From contig JASJFT010000142.1 of the NCBI GenBank assembly GCA_030770425.1, forward strand, positions 52,636 through 116,635: a DNA stretch of 64,000 nt. The letters are read 5' to 3'. The notes under the pieces were generated by a model. The model ran no database searches. It saw only the letters and a list, made by a program, of their open reading frames with translations, and was not told the origin of the DNA. Within the stretch, counting starts at the first letter, position 1. Each line of letters begins with the position of its first letter. Below, in pieces: positions 34,740-44,095 of this stretch. This DNA comes from Darksidea phi (taxonomy: Eukaryota; Ascomycota; Dothideomycetes; Pleosporales; Lentitheciaceae). Both the position numbers and the translations under genes were made by a program.

Positions 34740-35831
34740 ATTCCTCTTTCCAGTGTGCCTACATGCCAGGAATTCCCGCTAAGGTAGGCAGAGTACTCAG
34801 GACTCAACACAGAACTGAAAAACTGGTCAACTTGGCTTGCAGTCCAGGAGAAAGACGAAGAGGAGAGGGCCATGGTGTGATGAGGAAACTACAGCAGGCT
34901 CACGCATGGCTTCATACCTCACTCCTAACCCCAGGGCGCACGGAATTATGCTTCAAAAGCGCTTCGCCACGCCAGTCTCAGTCTGGCTCGGTGATGTTTT
35001 TGCCAATCGATACATCCCCACTCGTAACGCATAAAGGGCGCAGAGAGATCATCACGAATCCAAGTTCACGGGAGAAGGCAAGCGTGGCTTGTGAACATGC
35101 TTCGGGAGAAGTCTAAGGCGAGGAGGCGTATCTTCCAGATTCTCATTGCTTGAACTATCCGCTGGTTAACCATTAATCATGAGGAGAAGCAAGAAGGGCA
35201 GATGCTACTAAGCCCTTAGATTCATAGCAGGTCTCTTCATGCGATGGTGTAATGGATATGCGATTCGAGCGGCACCATAAGTTCGCCATGCTTGCCGCGT
35301 CCACTTTGATCACAGGGATGCAAATGGTGTAAATACGGGGACATCCAGATCCAACTGTTCCACAGTACGAAATGTAGTCAAGTGCTGATGAGACCATATG
35401 CGGCGTTGTCCAAGAGAAGGGTCGGTGGTTGAGAGCGCTGGAGAAAGCGATAGAGAGGGGCCATGTTCTCGACTTGCGATTTAGAGCGTGCTCATCAAAG
35501 TTTACACAGAGCTACTTTGAACCTTGAGGTGGTATACAGTAATGTATTTATGGTGTAGATGAGTGGTTGAGAGTGGTGATAGATAGACGGTGTTAACTTT
35601 GGTCTGTGCGGCATGGCAACGTGCAGCTCCTTTCATCCAAGCTTGTCGGCAAATCTCCGTAGTCCCTTCCGATCATCGGTGTGTCGACCTAGCTGTAGGC
35701 GCTTCGTTAATCCGAGACCCAGCCCCATGCAGGCGTCATTGAAGCCAGAAACAGATGCATGCTGATATCAAGCCTCAGCTTCGTCGCTCGGAAAAGCATG
35801 TTTAGCTCCTGCGCCTGTCTTGGTGCTAAGT
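34740..35831. other. gene-poor region
   Basis: No supportable gene in about 1.1 kb. Upstream exon(s) of the transporter-like gene should lie at its left end but are not recognisable. Short open frames overlap on both strands without domain features. Confidence 0.35.
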
Positions 35832-36410
35832 TTATAGTATCTCTACAGGCTGTATAATCTCCCTTGCACCCCCAAGATTGTTGTCGTCACCTGTAGTCAT
35901 CGCTCTGACTCTGCGCACCAGAGCTTTGAAAGGTTCGATGATTCGACGCTCGATACCAGCTAAGCAGAAAGTAAGAGAACACAGTAGCTGTGTCGCTGTA
36001 CAGGCCTGTTTGCGGTTAGATTGTACGACATCGAATGATCAGGACTTACTAAATAGATGCCCTGACGTAGATTGGTGTTTATCTTGCTACTGGCAAGTGA
36101 TGCACTGTCAATAACGATCGCTCCACATAACTGGCATAACGCCGCAACTGCGTACGTGATAGCAATGATAGTCAAAAGTCGCTCATATGCTGAGATGCGT
36201 TGTTCCAATCGTAGATTTTTACTTTCTTCTAAATTTTTGCGTGCCAATGCTGAAGATAGAAGTGATGCTGCTGTAGAGAGATAAAGCGGTCTCGAGTCGA
36301 AAACAGACTTAGAACTGCTGTCCCTGTTTATAGTTAGAAGAGCAATAAGTATGAAACTACATTTCTCACCTCATAGTGTAAACAACGTTCGGGGCTGTCA
36401 AGATGGTCAT
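35832..36410 (-). CDS. small two-helix membrane protein, three exons, unknown function
   Basis: No family is recognised. A three-exon model joins in phase: exon 1 36410-36370 (ATG with a short upstream ATG-CGA-TGA), intron 36369-36324 (GTGAGA...ACAG), exon 2 36323-36050, intron 36049-36006 (GTAAGT...ACAG), exon 3 36005-35832 ending TAA. The product is about 162 aa, with hydrophobic segments RLLTIIAITYAVAALCQLCG (exon 2) and ATQLLCSLTFCLAGI (exon 3), then a basic stretch (ERRIIEPFKALVRRVRAMTT). Two correctly phased short introns and uninterrupted coding make a real gene likely. The neighbouring minus-strand frame at 36675-37193 also ends in a single hydrophobic segment and may be related in style. 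Confidence 0.6.
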
Positions 36411-36674
36411 CGCATATGTGAATCACACAGCGAGGTGAGAATATGTGAAAACGCGTAGATTTCGGGCAAACTAGTCATTGAACAATCAGCAAGCCTTGGC
36501 TGTTTGCGTGGATGATCTTACATATGTGCCAACGAAAAGCTGGAGGTGGCATCGTACGGCCATGTCGAGCCAGTATATTTGACCTCTCGACCGAAGGAGG
36601 AACACAACCGCAATTATGCCACATATTGAAGAGCCTGCTTGGGGAATGTCGAAGACAATAGCTACGGCTCTCTC

Positions 36675-37193
36675 CTAGAAGTAGGATTCTTTCGAATGCA
36701 GATTTCTCTCGTCTGGCCTTGGAGGCTTGAGATCACGATATGCGAGCACAACGCTTAACAGGAGGCTTACTGAGAAGCAAATAGCGAAGCTGATAAGCAT
36801 AGATGTCATGTCGAAGAAGCGGATATCTGTAGCCCTTGAAGAGAGGCGGATCGACTTATATACTAGATTCGGGGTTTTGTCTTCCTCACGAACCGAGCTC
36901 ATTCGTTTCGAGTGTTCGGGGGCTGATACTAAAGGCATATCGCATGCATGAGGCATCACTGATGTCTCAGCGCTATGATCCGTGGCGACCATCATGGTTG
37001 TTACGAGAATTGAACGTATAGAAATGGTCGGGCAGTACCTCACGTTCGTTACACCTGACTCCCTCAAACCCAGGAGAACGGCTCCTTCCTCGAAGCCGCA
37101 AATAAGTCGTATGAGTCCTGACGCGGACTGGGAATATCTAGCAAGTGTTGTGCTGCTTGAACGCGAAGCTCCATTTTTCGCTTCGCTCTGCAC
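36675..37193 (-). CDS. hypothetical protein with C-terminal membrane segment (partial model)
   Basis: An open minus-strand frame of about 170 codons ends with SMLISFAICFSVSLLLSVVL, a convincing membrane helix, and a short charged tail. It has no ATG at its 5' end; a likely splice acceptor (TATTACAG, about 37225) suggests an upstream exon, and an internal intron is possible after GLRESG. The family is unknown. The position of the start and the splicing are unresolved. Confidence 0.35.
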   Translation of the reverse strand: MQSEAKNGASRSSSTTLARYSQSASGLIRLICGFEEGAVLLGLRESGVTNVRYCPTISIRSILVTTMMVATDHSAETSVMPHACDMPLVSAPEHSKRMSSVREEDKTPNLVYKSIRLSSRATDIRFFDMTSMLISFAICFSVSLLLSVVLAYRDLKPPRPDERNLHSKESYF

Positions 37194-37932
37194 AATTGAA
37201 TTCCACGCTCTGGCACTGCGTAAGCTGTAATACTTCAGCGAAGATTCTCAATGTGTGATGATATATTGGCCTTGGCATCGTGCAAAGAAAGAAGCATAAT
37301 CTGAGCGCCTCATTGTTTAAGGAACAAGGTCCAAGCGAAGTACAGCCTGCAGATGGTCAAAATCAGCCTTGTCAGTCTCTTCGGCTGCAGTTATCGTAAA
37401 GAAGGTCAGCAGGAGCCATCAAATCTATGCAGGGGGAATATTAGATAAGATGATGCGTTACACTAGAGCCTGAGATGGCACACGATGCATATTGCCTACC
37501 GTGATCATATATGTGGAATTAACGATATTCGGACATTGCATTGATACCAAGGCGAAGTCGAGGCTGTCCATTTATTGTGTGAATCAATTTTGGGTTCAGA
37601 TTGGCCTACACAACTTCCTATAAGCAAAATCACACTAGTCAAGCATTGACAAGAGCTGCAGAATTCCAGGAGCAATGAAGTCCGTCCACGCTTGCAGAGG
37701 GGTAGGAAATTCACAAGGAGGCAGACGTACGTACAAGAAATTCGGCGTTGCTATGAGGAGTTGGTCCGCTAAGGAAGGAAAGTGGTGGACGCCACACACA
37801 TCCCGAGCTAGTATGCGTTATTTCAAGGTGCAAATAAGCTGGATGGCAGTCGGCATGTTCATCATCTCCCTGAGATATGGAACCCCGAGGCGCAGGAACC
37901 ACTAAGTATTAGCTGAATAACAAGAAGCACGG
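37194..37932. other. intergenic region
   Basis: No domain-bearing frame is seen. Short open frames at 37505-37905 lie on both strands and lack support. The right end carries the promoter of the coiled-coil gene. Confidence 0.3.
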
Positions 37933-37940
37933 TATAAAAG
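37933..37940 (+). promoter_or_regulatory. TATA box of the coiled-coil gene
   Basis: TATAAAAG lies 96 bp upstream of the proposed ATG at 38029, followed by a pyrimidine- and A-rich leader typical of fungal 5' UTRs. Confidence 0.5.
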
Positions 37941-38028
37941 GAGCGCTTACCTCGAACTTCAGTCCATCACTCCTCTCATCCGCGTTCCAAAGCATCTTCA
38001 CCTTGACCAAACACAACCCAACACCTCT

Positions 38029-38606
38029 ATGGGTTCCCAAGATACTATTGAAGACCCAACGTTATACTAGGTCAAGGTGCGTCTGTGTCATCCCAGAAAT
38101 CTCGTGTGCAGTACTGAGTATGTTAGCTTGCCGCAAGTCTTAAAGGATAGCTTGAATTCAATTTGGTTAGCTCATGTTTTGCAGCAAAAACAAGAACGCA
38201 AGCAAGATTCTCAGGACGAGCGAGACAAGGAGCGTGCGAGAGGCCTGCCAAGCACTACCCCATCTTCTTCTCCGCCGCCTCAATTTGGTATGTCTCCGCG
38301 ATGATTTTCAACTCCTACTCAACTTTGTAAGGTGCAATAGAGAGAGTGCAACTTTTAGTGACTCAGCTTGAGGGAGATTTTACTCAACTGAAGGAATGCA
38401 TGGGGAAGACGACAAGCACTATTTGCTGCATCACGACGCGCCTGAAAGAGCTAGGCGATACATTTGACACCTTGAGGAATGAGCTTGTTCAAAGGAAGGT
38501 GGAAAAGCCAAAAAGTACAAAAAAGGGCATTTTGAAGAAACAGAACCTCTACGCGCCGCGTAAAGAAGAAAGCACGTGTGACCTAGCAAGGCCAGTGAAA
38601 ATGTAA
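38029..38606 (+). CDS. small coiled-coil protein, unknown function (one in-frame TAG)
   Basis: The proposed exons join in phase: 38029-38076, intron 38077-38184 (GTGCGT...GCAG), 38185-38287 (QKQERKQDSQDERDKERARG, then Pro/Ser-rich), intron 38288-38340 (GTATGT...ATAG), 38341-38606. The C-terminal exon has heptad-like sequence (TTRLKELGDTFDTLRNELVQ) followed by a Lys-rich tail. Exon 1 has a TAG at 38068-38070 which would be CAG before a RIP-type change, so the gene may now be inactive or start elsewhere. A TATA box stands at 37933. The family is not recognised. Confidence 0.4.
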
Positions 38607-38976
38607 TTGAAACAAGAAGACGTTGAAGTACAAGGACAAGCTCGCATGCGAGTAGCAATCTATCTCTTCCTCTGACTTCCTGCTCAGATGCCTGCAATGG
38701 AGAATCTCGTCTTCTTTATATTCCTTATAGTTCGTGATTAATCTAACCTACTTAGCTAATATATTAGTGCTAATTAATAATCCTGCTCTGTTGCGCTCTG
38801 CCCTCCTGGCGGACAGACTGCACAGATCATTGTCACGAGATGTTGGATCACTGACTAAGCCGTGGCCTTGGTTCGTGATGTTGGATCACTAAGCCGTGGC
38901 CTTGGTTCATGGCCCCCTTGGGATACCCCGCACCCTATGGCCCGCGTGGGGTTGTAGCATGGAGGACTGCAATTGC
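38607..38976. other. 3' flank between convergent genes
   Basis: An AT-rich patch (38710-38790) and an imperfect direct repeat containing GATGTTGGATCACT (two copies, 38840-38890). No gene. Confidence 0.35.
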
Positions 38977-39819
38977 CTAATCATCCCAAAAATCTTTCCC
39001 GCCGTACTTGTTTCCGATGAATGCCTTGCCTGTCTCCTCGAGGACAACACCGTCGTACGTATGGGACGGCCCGCTTGCCTTCCCCTTCCAGTCACCGCCG
39101 AATGTATCCCCCATTTGTGCCTTCCCTTTGACCACAACGTTCAAGTACTGGTGGCCAGTGAGAGCCTCTTTCGCTGCAGCCTGCAACAGACCGTCTACGC
39201 CTTCGGTAGCACTTTCAACAAGCTCCAGAGCTTGTTTCTCCTTGATCTCTGCCGCCTCTTCCCTCACAAGTAGAAGCTTCGATTCCGGGGCAGGAAAGAG
39301 CTTTTCAATGTTGTCGATAAGCGAGGTAATGCTGCTGACTAGTTGCTTGAGTTCGCCCCTGTGATAAAGAGCCCAGCTGCTAGTCTTCAAAACACTAGCA
39401 CCTTTCTGCCGTCTAATTGCTAGCTCTTTCATTTTATCTCTAAGACCGGAGACTGCGGGGTCTAAGTCATCGGGTGCAAGCACTGAAAGATCGTCCCCAC
39501 CGCTGCTTTCCAACCTGTACTTCTTTGACAACTTCTCCGTTTCCGAGAAGAGCACCAAGATCTGGTGTAACGTGTTCTTCGCTGTCTGGACTTCGGAAGG
39601 CTTTGCGTCTGGCCTGCCTAGGTTTTGATCTTCGTGGATTTTCACGGCCTGTCCCCACCGCGTGAGGCGAAGTCTGGCACAGTCGAGGATTACCAGCTCC
39701 GTCTGAAGGTCTCGTCCAAAGTGACGGCCAAGCTGCACATAGCCAAAACAATCAACACAGGCGTCGAAGGCAGCAGCGATGCCCACCGTGCCGGCCACAA
39801 TCCCAAACGGTTCGGCCAT
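38977..39819 (-). CDS. HET-S-like HeLo-domain protein with C-terminal prion-forming repeats
   Basis: In Podospora, HET-S/HET-s are cytosolic proteins of programmed death in vegetative incompatibility: amyloid folding of the C-terminus activates the N-terminal HeLo domain, which moves to and damages membranes. Start at ATG 39819 gives 280 aa beginning MAEPFGIVAG, close to the 289-aa HET-S and in the same register. The HeLo domain covers about residues 1-225 (CVDCFGYVQLGRHFGRD; RRQKGASVLKTSSWALY). The tail has two pseudo-repeats: GKAQMGDTFGGDW (232-244) and GKAFIGNKYGGKDFW (264-278). Residue 23 is Asp and residue 33 is His; His at 33 is the HET-S rather than HET-s state in Podospora, Asp at 23 the HET-s state. 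The frame is uninterrupted and intronless. An NLR at 50080 carries a similar motif. Confidence 0.93.
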   Translation of the reverse strand: MAEPFGIVAGTVGIAAAFDACVDCFGYVQLGRHFGRDLQTELVILDCARLRLTRWGQAVKIHEDQNLGRPDAKPSEVQTAKNTLHQILVLFSETEKLSKKYRLESSGGDDLSVLAPDDLDPAVSGLRDKMKELAIRRQKGASVLKTSSWALYHRGELKQLVSSITSLIDNIEKLFPAPESKLLLVREEAAEIKEKQALELVESATEGVDGLLQAAAKEALTGHQYLNVVVKGKAQMGDTFGGDWKGKASGPSHTYDGVVLEETGKAFIGNKYGGKDFWDD

Positions 39820-39954
39820 CTGAATTTGGTATCTGGAGGGCGCAGAGGGATGCACCAATGACTAGAGGGAGTTGTAATCAATGTGAACGGTGTCGTTGAA
39901 AGTTGAACGTATGGTGTGGCCTGTAGACGAGGCCTTACCCCGCACCTGATTAGC

Positions 39955-40035
39955 GCTTGAAATGCTAAATTAGGCCACCGCGCCTGAACTGCTAAATAAG
40001 GCCACTGCGCCTGAACTGCTAAATTAGGCCCCCCC
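39955..40035 (+). repeat. 27-bp tandem repeat, 3 units
   Basis: Three head-to-tail units of the type GCCTGAACTGCTAAATTAGG... lie upstream of the HET-S-like gene, with a few substitutions between them. Confidence 0.75.
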
Positions 40036-40411
40036 GCCTGCAGCTAAGCATTCTAGGACGTGTTCCACGCTAAGCGATCTGCATCGGCCTGCAGTGATAT
40101 CCGCCGGAGAAATTCCGGCTTGGCACTTGGAACTGAAGCTCCGCCAGCACGTGGGCATTTGCAAAATGCTGGCGCAACATCTCGAACAATAAACGATCGA
40201 GTCTCTTCCTGTTCCACTCTCCACCCTCCGCATGCGCTGCACCTCGCCCGGTGCGAATCTAGCAGCATCTGCTGTCTGCACAGTCCTTCCCCGACATTCA
40301 GCTCCGCCGTCATCCGCGGATAGCTCCCTGACCAGCCAGCCTCGCCCCGCCTACCTCGTCCGTCCCGCCAGCAGTCCATTCCTACTCGCTAACATAATGG
40401 AACAGTGTTCC

Positions 40412-40978
40412 CTACACACCGTCATTCATCTCCAAAGGGAAGAGCCGCTTACCACTTCCTCCCCTCCCCTCCCCTCCCCTTCTCCCTTCGCTCATCTTAA
40501 CTATGGAGGTAACAATGACGATTATTTGCCTTGCAATGACGTACCACCGGACGAAGAGTGCGTCTATACTGTAAATACAAGACTTGCATATCCCAACAAG
40601 GGAGTCTAAGGTAAACAATATACAGCGACAACTGCCGCCGTTTTGGGTGCCGCCGTTTTGGGTACTACTATTTTGGGTGCTGTGACTGTTGGTGCTACTA
40701 CTGTTGGTACTACTACTGCCGGCGCTGTCGTCTTTGGCACTGCCATTATTAGTGTTGTTATTGTTGGTGCTTCTCGTGCTGCTGTCTTCGTCTTCCTGTA
40801 GGTCTACGTCCATCGTGTCAATTTGTGCGTCTAAATCAGCGTCTTTCAGCTCGTCGTCTCCTTTCTGGAGAGCTGCTTCCAGATGGGCGATTTTGTTTTT
40901 ATTGTCCTCTCTTTGCCTGGCACGTAGTTTTTGGAGTGTACGTTCAGCCCTCCTTTTCCGGCGACGCAATCGAAAAAG
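40412..40978 (-). CDS. low-complexity ORF with a bZIP-like basic/coil stretch (doubtful)
   Basis: An open minus-strand frame of about 185 codons begins after a TAG and has no ATG at its 5' end. It encodes RRRKRRAERTLQKLRARQRE followed by leucine-spaced helix and an acidic patch, then a long Ser/Thr/Asn run and hydrophobic residues. The first part resembles a basic region with a short zipper, but the canonical N..AA..(S/C)R pattern is not clear. It may be one exon of a decayed transcription factor gene or an accidental frame over Asn/Ser repeats. Confidence 0.25.
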   Translation of the reverse strand, partial: LFRLRRRKRRAERTLQKLRARQREDNKNKIAHLEAALQKGDDELKDADLDAQIDTMDVDLQEDEDSSTRSTNNNNTNNGSAKDDSAGSSSTNSSSTNSHSTQNSSTQNGGTQNGGSCRCILFTLDSLVGICKSCIYSIDALFVRWYVIARQIIVIVTSIVKMSEGRRGGEGRGGSGKRLFPLEMNDGV

Positions 40979-41589
40979 CTATCCCGCATCTCCCTAAGGA
41001 AGTCGAGTCAATCCTGGAGCCAGCCCTTCGAGCTCTGCAGGCTTCCCATAGTGCGAACTCCGCCCTTCATCTGCGCAGGGGAGAGGAGGAGAACTGGTGT
41101 ACCCTGAAGTTGCAGCTTGACTCGATCACCCTGGCTTACGGAAATGTCGATATCGATGTCGAAATCGAGATCTCTCCCACTCCATTCGTCATGTGGATAT
41201 TTCCAGCGCGAAAATTGTCGACATCAGAATAGACATAGCTAGTATATGGTATCGGCAAAAAATTGGATGCTTGAAACTGTGTCCGAATCTGCCAAGATTA
41301 TCTCGTCCACATACGAGGAGGGCATAGGGCTTTCATCTTTTCCGAGGGTGCTGCTATGTATGACCTCCGCCTCTTCAGTTCCATCTTGCTACTCTTCAGC
41401 GCCACCGAGCTCCGGAAACTAGTGGACTATGTTCGCGTCTCCTTCGCCGAGGATTGTGCTCGACGGATTGCTCTGAATTCCAGCGGGAGAGCGCGCGACA
41501 GGAGGATTCTGCCGTTCCTGAGCCGGTGAGTAGACAATAGGAAGCGGTTGTTGCAACGCCGGTATCAACTATGGCAATGGCGCAGTTCC
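40979..41589. other. region with one unassigned plus-strand frame
   Basis: The + strand is open to 41232 (ending ...FPARKLSTSE) with balanced composition, but shows no recognised domain or start. The rest is non-coding as far as I can see. Confidence 0.3.
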
Positions 41590-41975
41590 CACATATTATA
41601 TTAACTACTAAAGACTTTATATAATTATTAACTTATAATAATATAGTTAATAAGTTTTAAGTATTAATATATTTCTTCTATCTCTTATAACTACTCTAAT
41701 ACTAGACTATATTCTCTATAACTTCATAGAACTTATTATTATTATGTAGATACTAGTATTCTAAAATATTAAAATTTATTATAATAGTTTAGTACTAAAA
41801 GTAAGGATAAAAGCTAAGCGAATAACTTTAATTTACTAACTTAATAACTTCAACTATATTAGGTCTATTTAAGTAATTTTTAATTCTATTTATACTTCTA
41901 AAATAGATCTTTATATCGAACTAAAAATTATATAAATAAGCCTAGTATAGCTAGAGTTATTAAGTAAAAGAGATT
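41590..41975. repeat. short RIP-like AT-rich relic
   Basis: About 390 bp of sharply AT-rich sequence with TA-dominated dinucleotides lies inside balanced DNA, as in the two large retrotransposon blocks. It abuts the truncated 3' end of the kinase fragment at 42013. The parent element is not identifiable. Confidence 0.55.
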
Positions 41976-42012
41976 TCTTGGCGTAACCTGATAGCTCGCT
42001 TGTATTGACAGC

Positions 42013-42471
42013 TCACTTGTAAAACACGTTAACGCCTTTCGGGTGAATGAATACGAGCGCCTCTACTGCTTGCGTCGTCCACTTTTGCCGAAGTTGTAAA
42101 GGAATGTTATCGTGCTCATGTTTTGATATATAGCTACAGATATCGCCATTGAGGGCCCGTTGAAGAAGGATTCCGTGTTCATGTTTGCCCAGATAGTTGA
42201 CGATTCTGTCGTGCTGCCCTAGTGCTGAAAGAATGGAATGTTCAAAATTGAGACTGTTGAGCGCATCGCGGTCTTCTCTATCGCATACGTATTTGAGCAC
42301 AGTTCCGTTTGGAAGGAGCCCTAGACGTGCTGTGTTTCCGCCGGAGAAGAACTCCGTCACTCCAGGAGGATACCAAGGCTCAAGGTATCTAACCTTAACC
42401 ATTGGATTGGCCGGGTCAACATGGTATTTGCCATCCTCTGGCACCGGTGTGCCATCAGTATACGTGGCCAT
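42013..42471 (-). pseudogene. fungal protein-kinase-like gene, truncated after the N-lobe
   Basis: The frame starts with ATG 42471 and encodes 152 aa: SGGNTARLGLLPNGTVLKY (N-lobe with the Lys strand), EHSILSALGQHDRIVNYLG (helix C), then WTTQAVEALVFIHPKG, which in relatives runs into the catalytic loop. Here it degenerates (VNVFYK, stop), so the loop Asp, DFG and C-lobe are absent. The break lies beside the AT-rich relic at 41590-41975, so a repeat insertion and RIP probably removed the 3' half. The family is the short fungal Ser/Thr kinases common in expanded accessory regions. It cannot be catalytically active as sequenced. Confidence 0.65.
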
Positions 42472-42829
42472 ATCTTAAATTTCGGCTCTGCAGCAACAAA
42501 ACGAAAAGACAGCTCCACAAGCCGGCACGTAGTGAACAACAATCGGCTTTGTGGCATGAACAACTTTCAGAAAGCAAGAATATCGCTGATCAGCTTTGAA
42601 GGGTGGCACTGCCAGGCGTTTCATTTAAGCGATGGGAATTTCTCCGGAGGCGATGCTAGCGCCAAATCAGCGCCACAAAACCAATCATCAGCACGCTTTT
42701 CCCCAGTCGAAGTTTAATCCTAGCCTGACAATCAAGTCTTTGGCGCCATGCCGCTGTCCGGGCGTAATAAATCATCATCATCTCCCCATCACCAACATCG
42801 CAGCCGCTCATACCAAACGCCATTTCGAG
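42472..42829. other. divergent intergenic region
   Basis: About 360 bp between the divergent kinase fragment and the phosphotransferase-like pseudogene. No separate feature is seen. Confidence 0.35.
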
Positions 42830-43626
42830 ATGGATCAGAGTCGGGATCCCTTCAATGGCAAATACGGCCAGCTCCACCTGATCAAAGAGATCGGGTCTAA
42901 ATATTATGTAGAGACCGAGCACAGCTTTACCAAACGCCAGCCTCTTCGCGTCGTTCAAGGTGGCACGACCGGCCGGAAATGGGGCCCGCAGCGTCTTTAT
43001 AATGAGGCCGTCGTTCTCGACTTCATCTCCCAGAACACCATGATCCCGGTGCCACGGCTGCTCCAGCACGGCTGCTCCAGCACGGCTGCTCCAGCACGGC
43101 TGCTCCAGCACGGCTACGATAGCCACGGTCGATATTACGTTACGATGAAGCGCATGAGCAGTATCACTCTTTCCAAGATCGGCGATCGATGTCGCAAGCC
43201 AGGCGGTGTTCAGCATGTCATTTCGGGGCGCTGCGGAGTGTGCCAAGATATTGCTCGGAAGAATGCCGACGACTTCATCTCCCGGAATGTTATTCCCCAG
43301 CTTCAATCATTCTGGTCCTACGAGACGGTGTTTGAAGATTTTGTCCTCCCGTCGCCTCGCATCGTTGAGACGCGCGAGCGGGACAGCTGGCCGGTCAAGA
43401 GATCCCTGGCAAAGGAGTATTGCCTTGTCCACGGAGATCTCGCGGCTTAAACCATCATGATGTGCCTGGACACGCTTCGGGTTAAGTACATATTCGATTG
43501 CGAGCAAGTGGATACTACCCTCCTGAGATGGAGCTGGAGGTGTGGAGCATGCAAAGCATCGGCTACTACGAGCTGTTCGACAACGATAAACTTATTGACC
43601 GGGAGATCCGTCTCATCACGCCATAG
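42830..43626 (+). pseudogene. APH/choline-kinase-like phosphotransferase, broken
   Basis: The start at ATG 42830 (MDQSRDPFNG) leads into a kinase-like fold of the fungal aminoglycoside-phosphotransferase type. The catalytic loop LVHGDL (around 43428) is followed at once by a TAA (43448-43450) where relatives have the Asn-bearing part of the loop. Downstream, LRVKYIFDCE continues in the same frame, then a one-base shift near 43507 is needed to reach SGYYPPEMELEVW and the end at 43626. A 14-bp minisatellite at 43056-43111 adds 14 codons in frame. Nonsense plus frameshift show it is inactive. The substrate of this family is usually unknown. Confidence 0.7.
43056..43111 (+). repeat. 14-bp coding minisatellite, 4 units
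   Basis: Four identical GGCTGCTCCAGCAC units lie in the phosphotransferase-like gene. Three extra units equal 42 bp, so the frame is kept although the unit is not a multiple of three. Confidence 0.9.
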
Positions 43627-43768
43627 ATATGGAGGGATATTCTTTTACAGTATATACTTATCTAGTAGTACGCCCGTCGTAGCTAGGGTAAGGAGTAGCT
43701 AGGACTCTCTAATAACAAATTGGTATACTAGTAGCTGCCGAGAAATTTTACATGCTAAACGAGGAGAT

Positions 43769-44095
43769 ATGGGTGTTGATGGGTTTGAAGATATCTTGGA
43801 AGAGTTTCCGCCACATTTCGACTGTGTCACACCGCTCTACAGAGAAATGCGAGGGATTTTATTTCCATACAAGGAGGGTCTATTCTTTGGGACACCCAAG
43901 GACCCGGAGATTCTCTACGAGCCGATTATCGAAGCCTTTGGCAAGGCTATTGATGATATCAAAGTAGGGAGTGATAGGTTGCTACATGCGGCCTTTGCTG
44001 TTCTCTGTCGAAATCGAAATCGGACGGTAATTCGTCTGTCACTGAGCGGATTCTGTCCAAATGCATTCGTACCTATATATTATAGACATTCTTAG
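43769..44095 (+). CDS. hypothetical protein, unrecognised
   Basis: An ATG-initiated frame of 108 codons, beginning MGVDGFEDILEEFPPHFDCV and with FGTPKDPEILYEPIIEAFGK further on. It has the look of a genuine conserved sequence up to about residue 65, then turns basic and less convincing, so an intron or a decayed 3' end is likely (GTAGGG just after DDIK). I do not recognise the family. It follows a possible retrotransposon scar at 43620-43735. Confidence 0.4.
   Translation: MGVDGFEDILEEFPPHFDCVTPLYREMRGILFPYKEGLFFGTPKDPEILYEPIIEAFGKAIDDIKVGSDRLLHAAFAVLCRNRNRTVIRLSLSGFCPNAFVPIYYRHS

Noticed and set aside
41590..41975. AT-rich patch as a centromere or replication origin
   Set aside because: Too short, and it has the same TA-dominated composition as the RIP-destroyed transposons.
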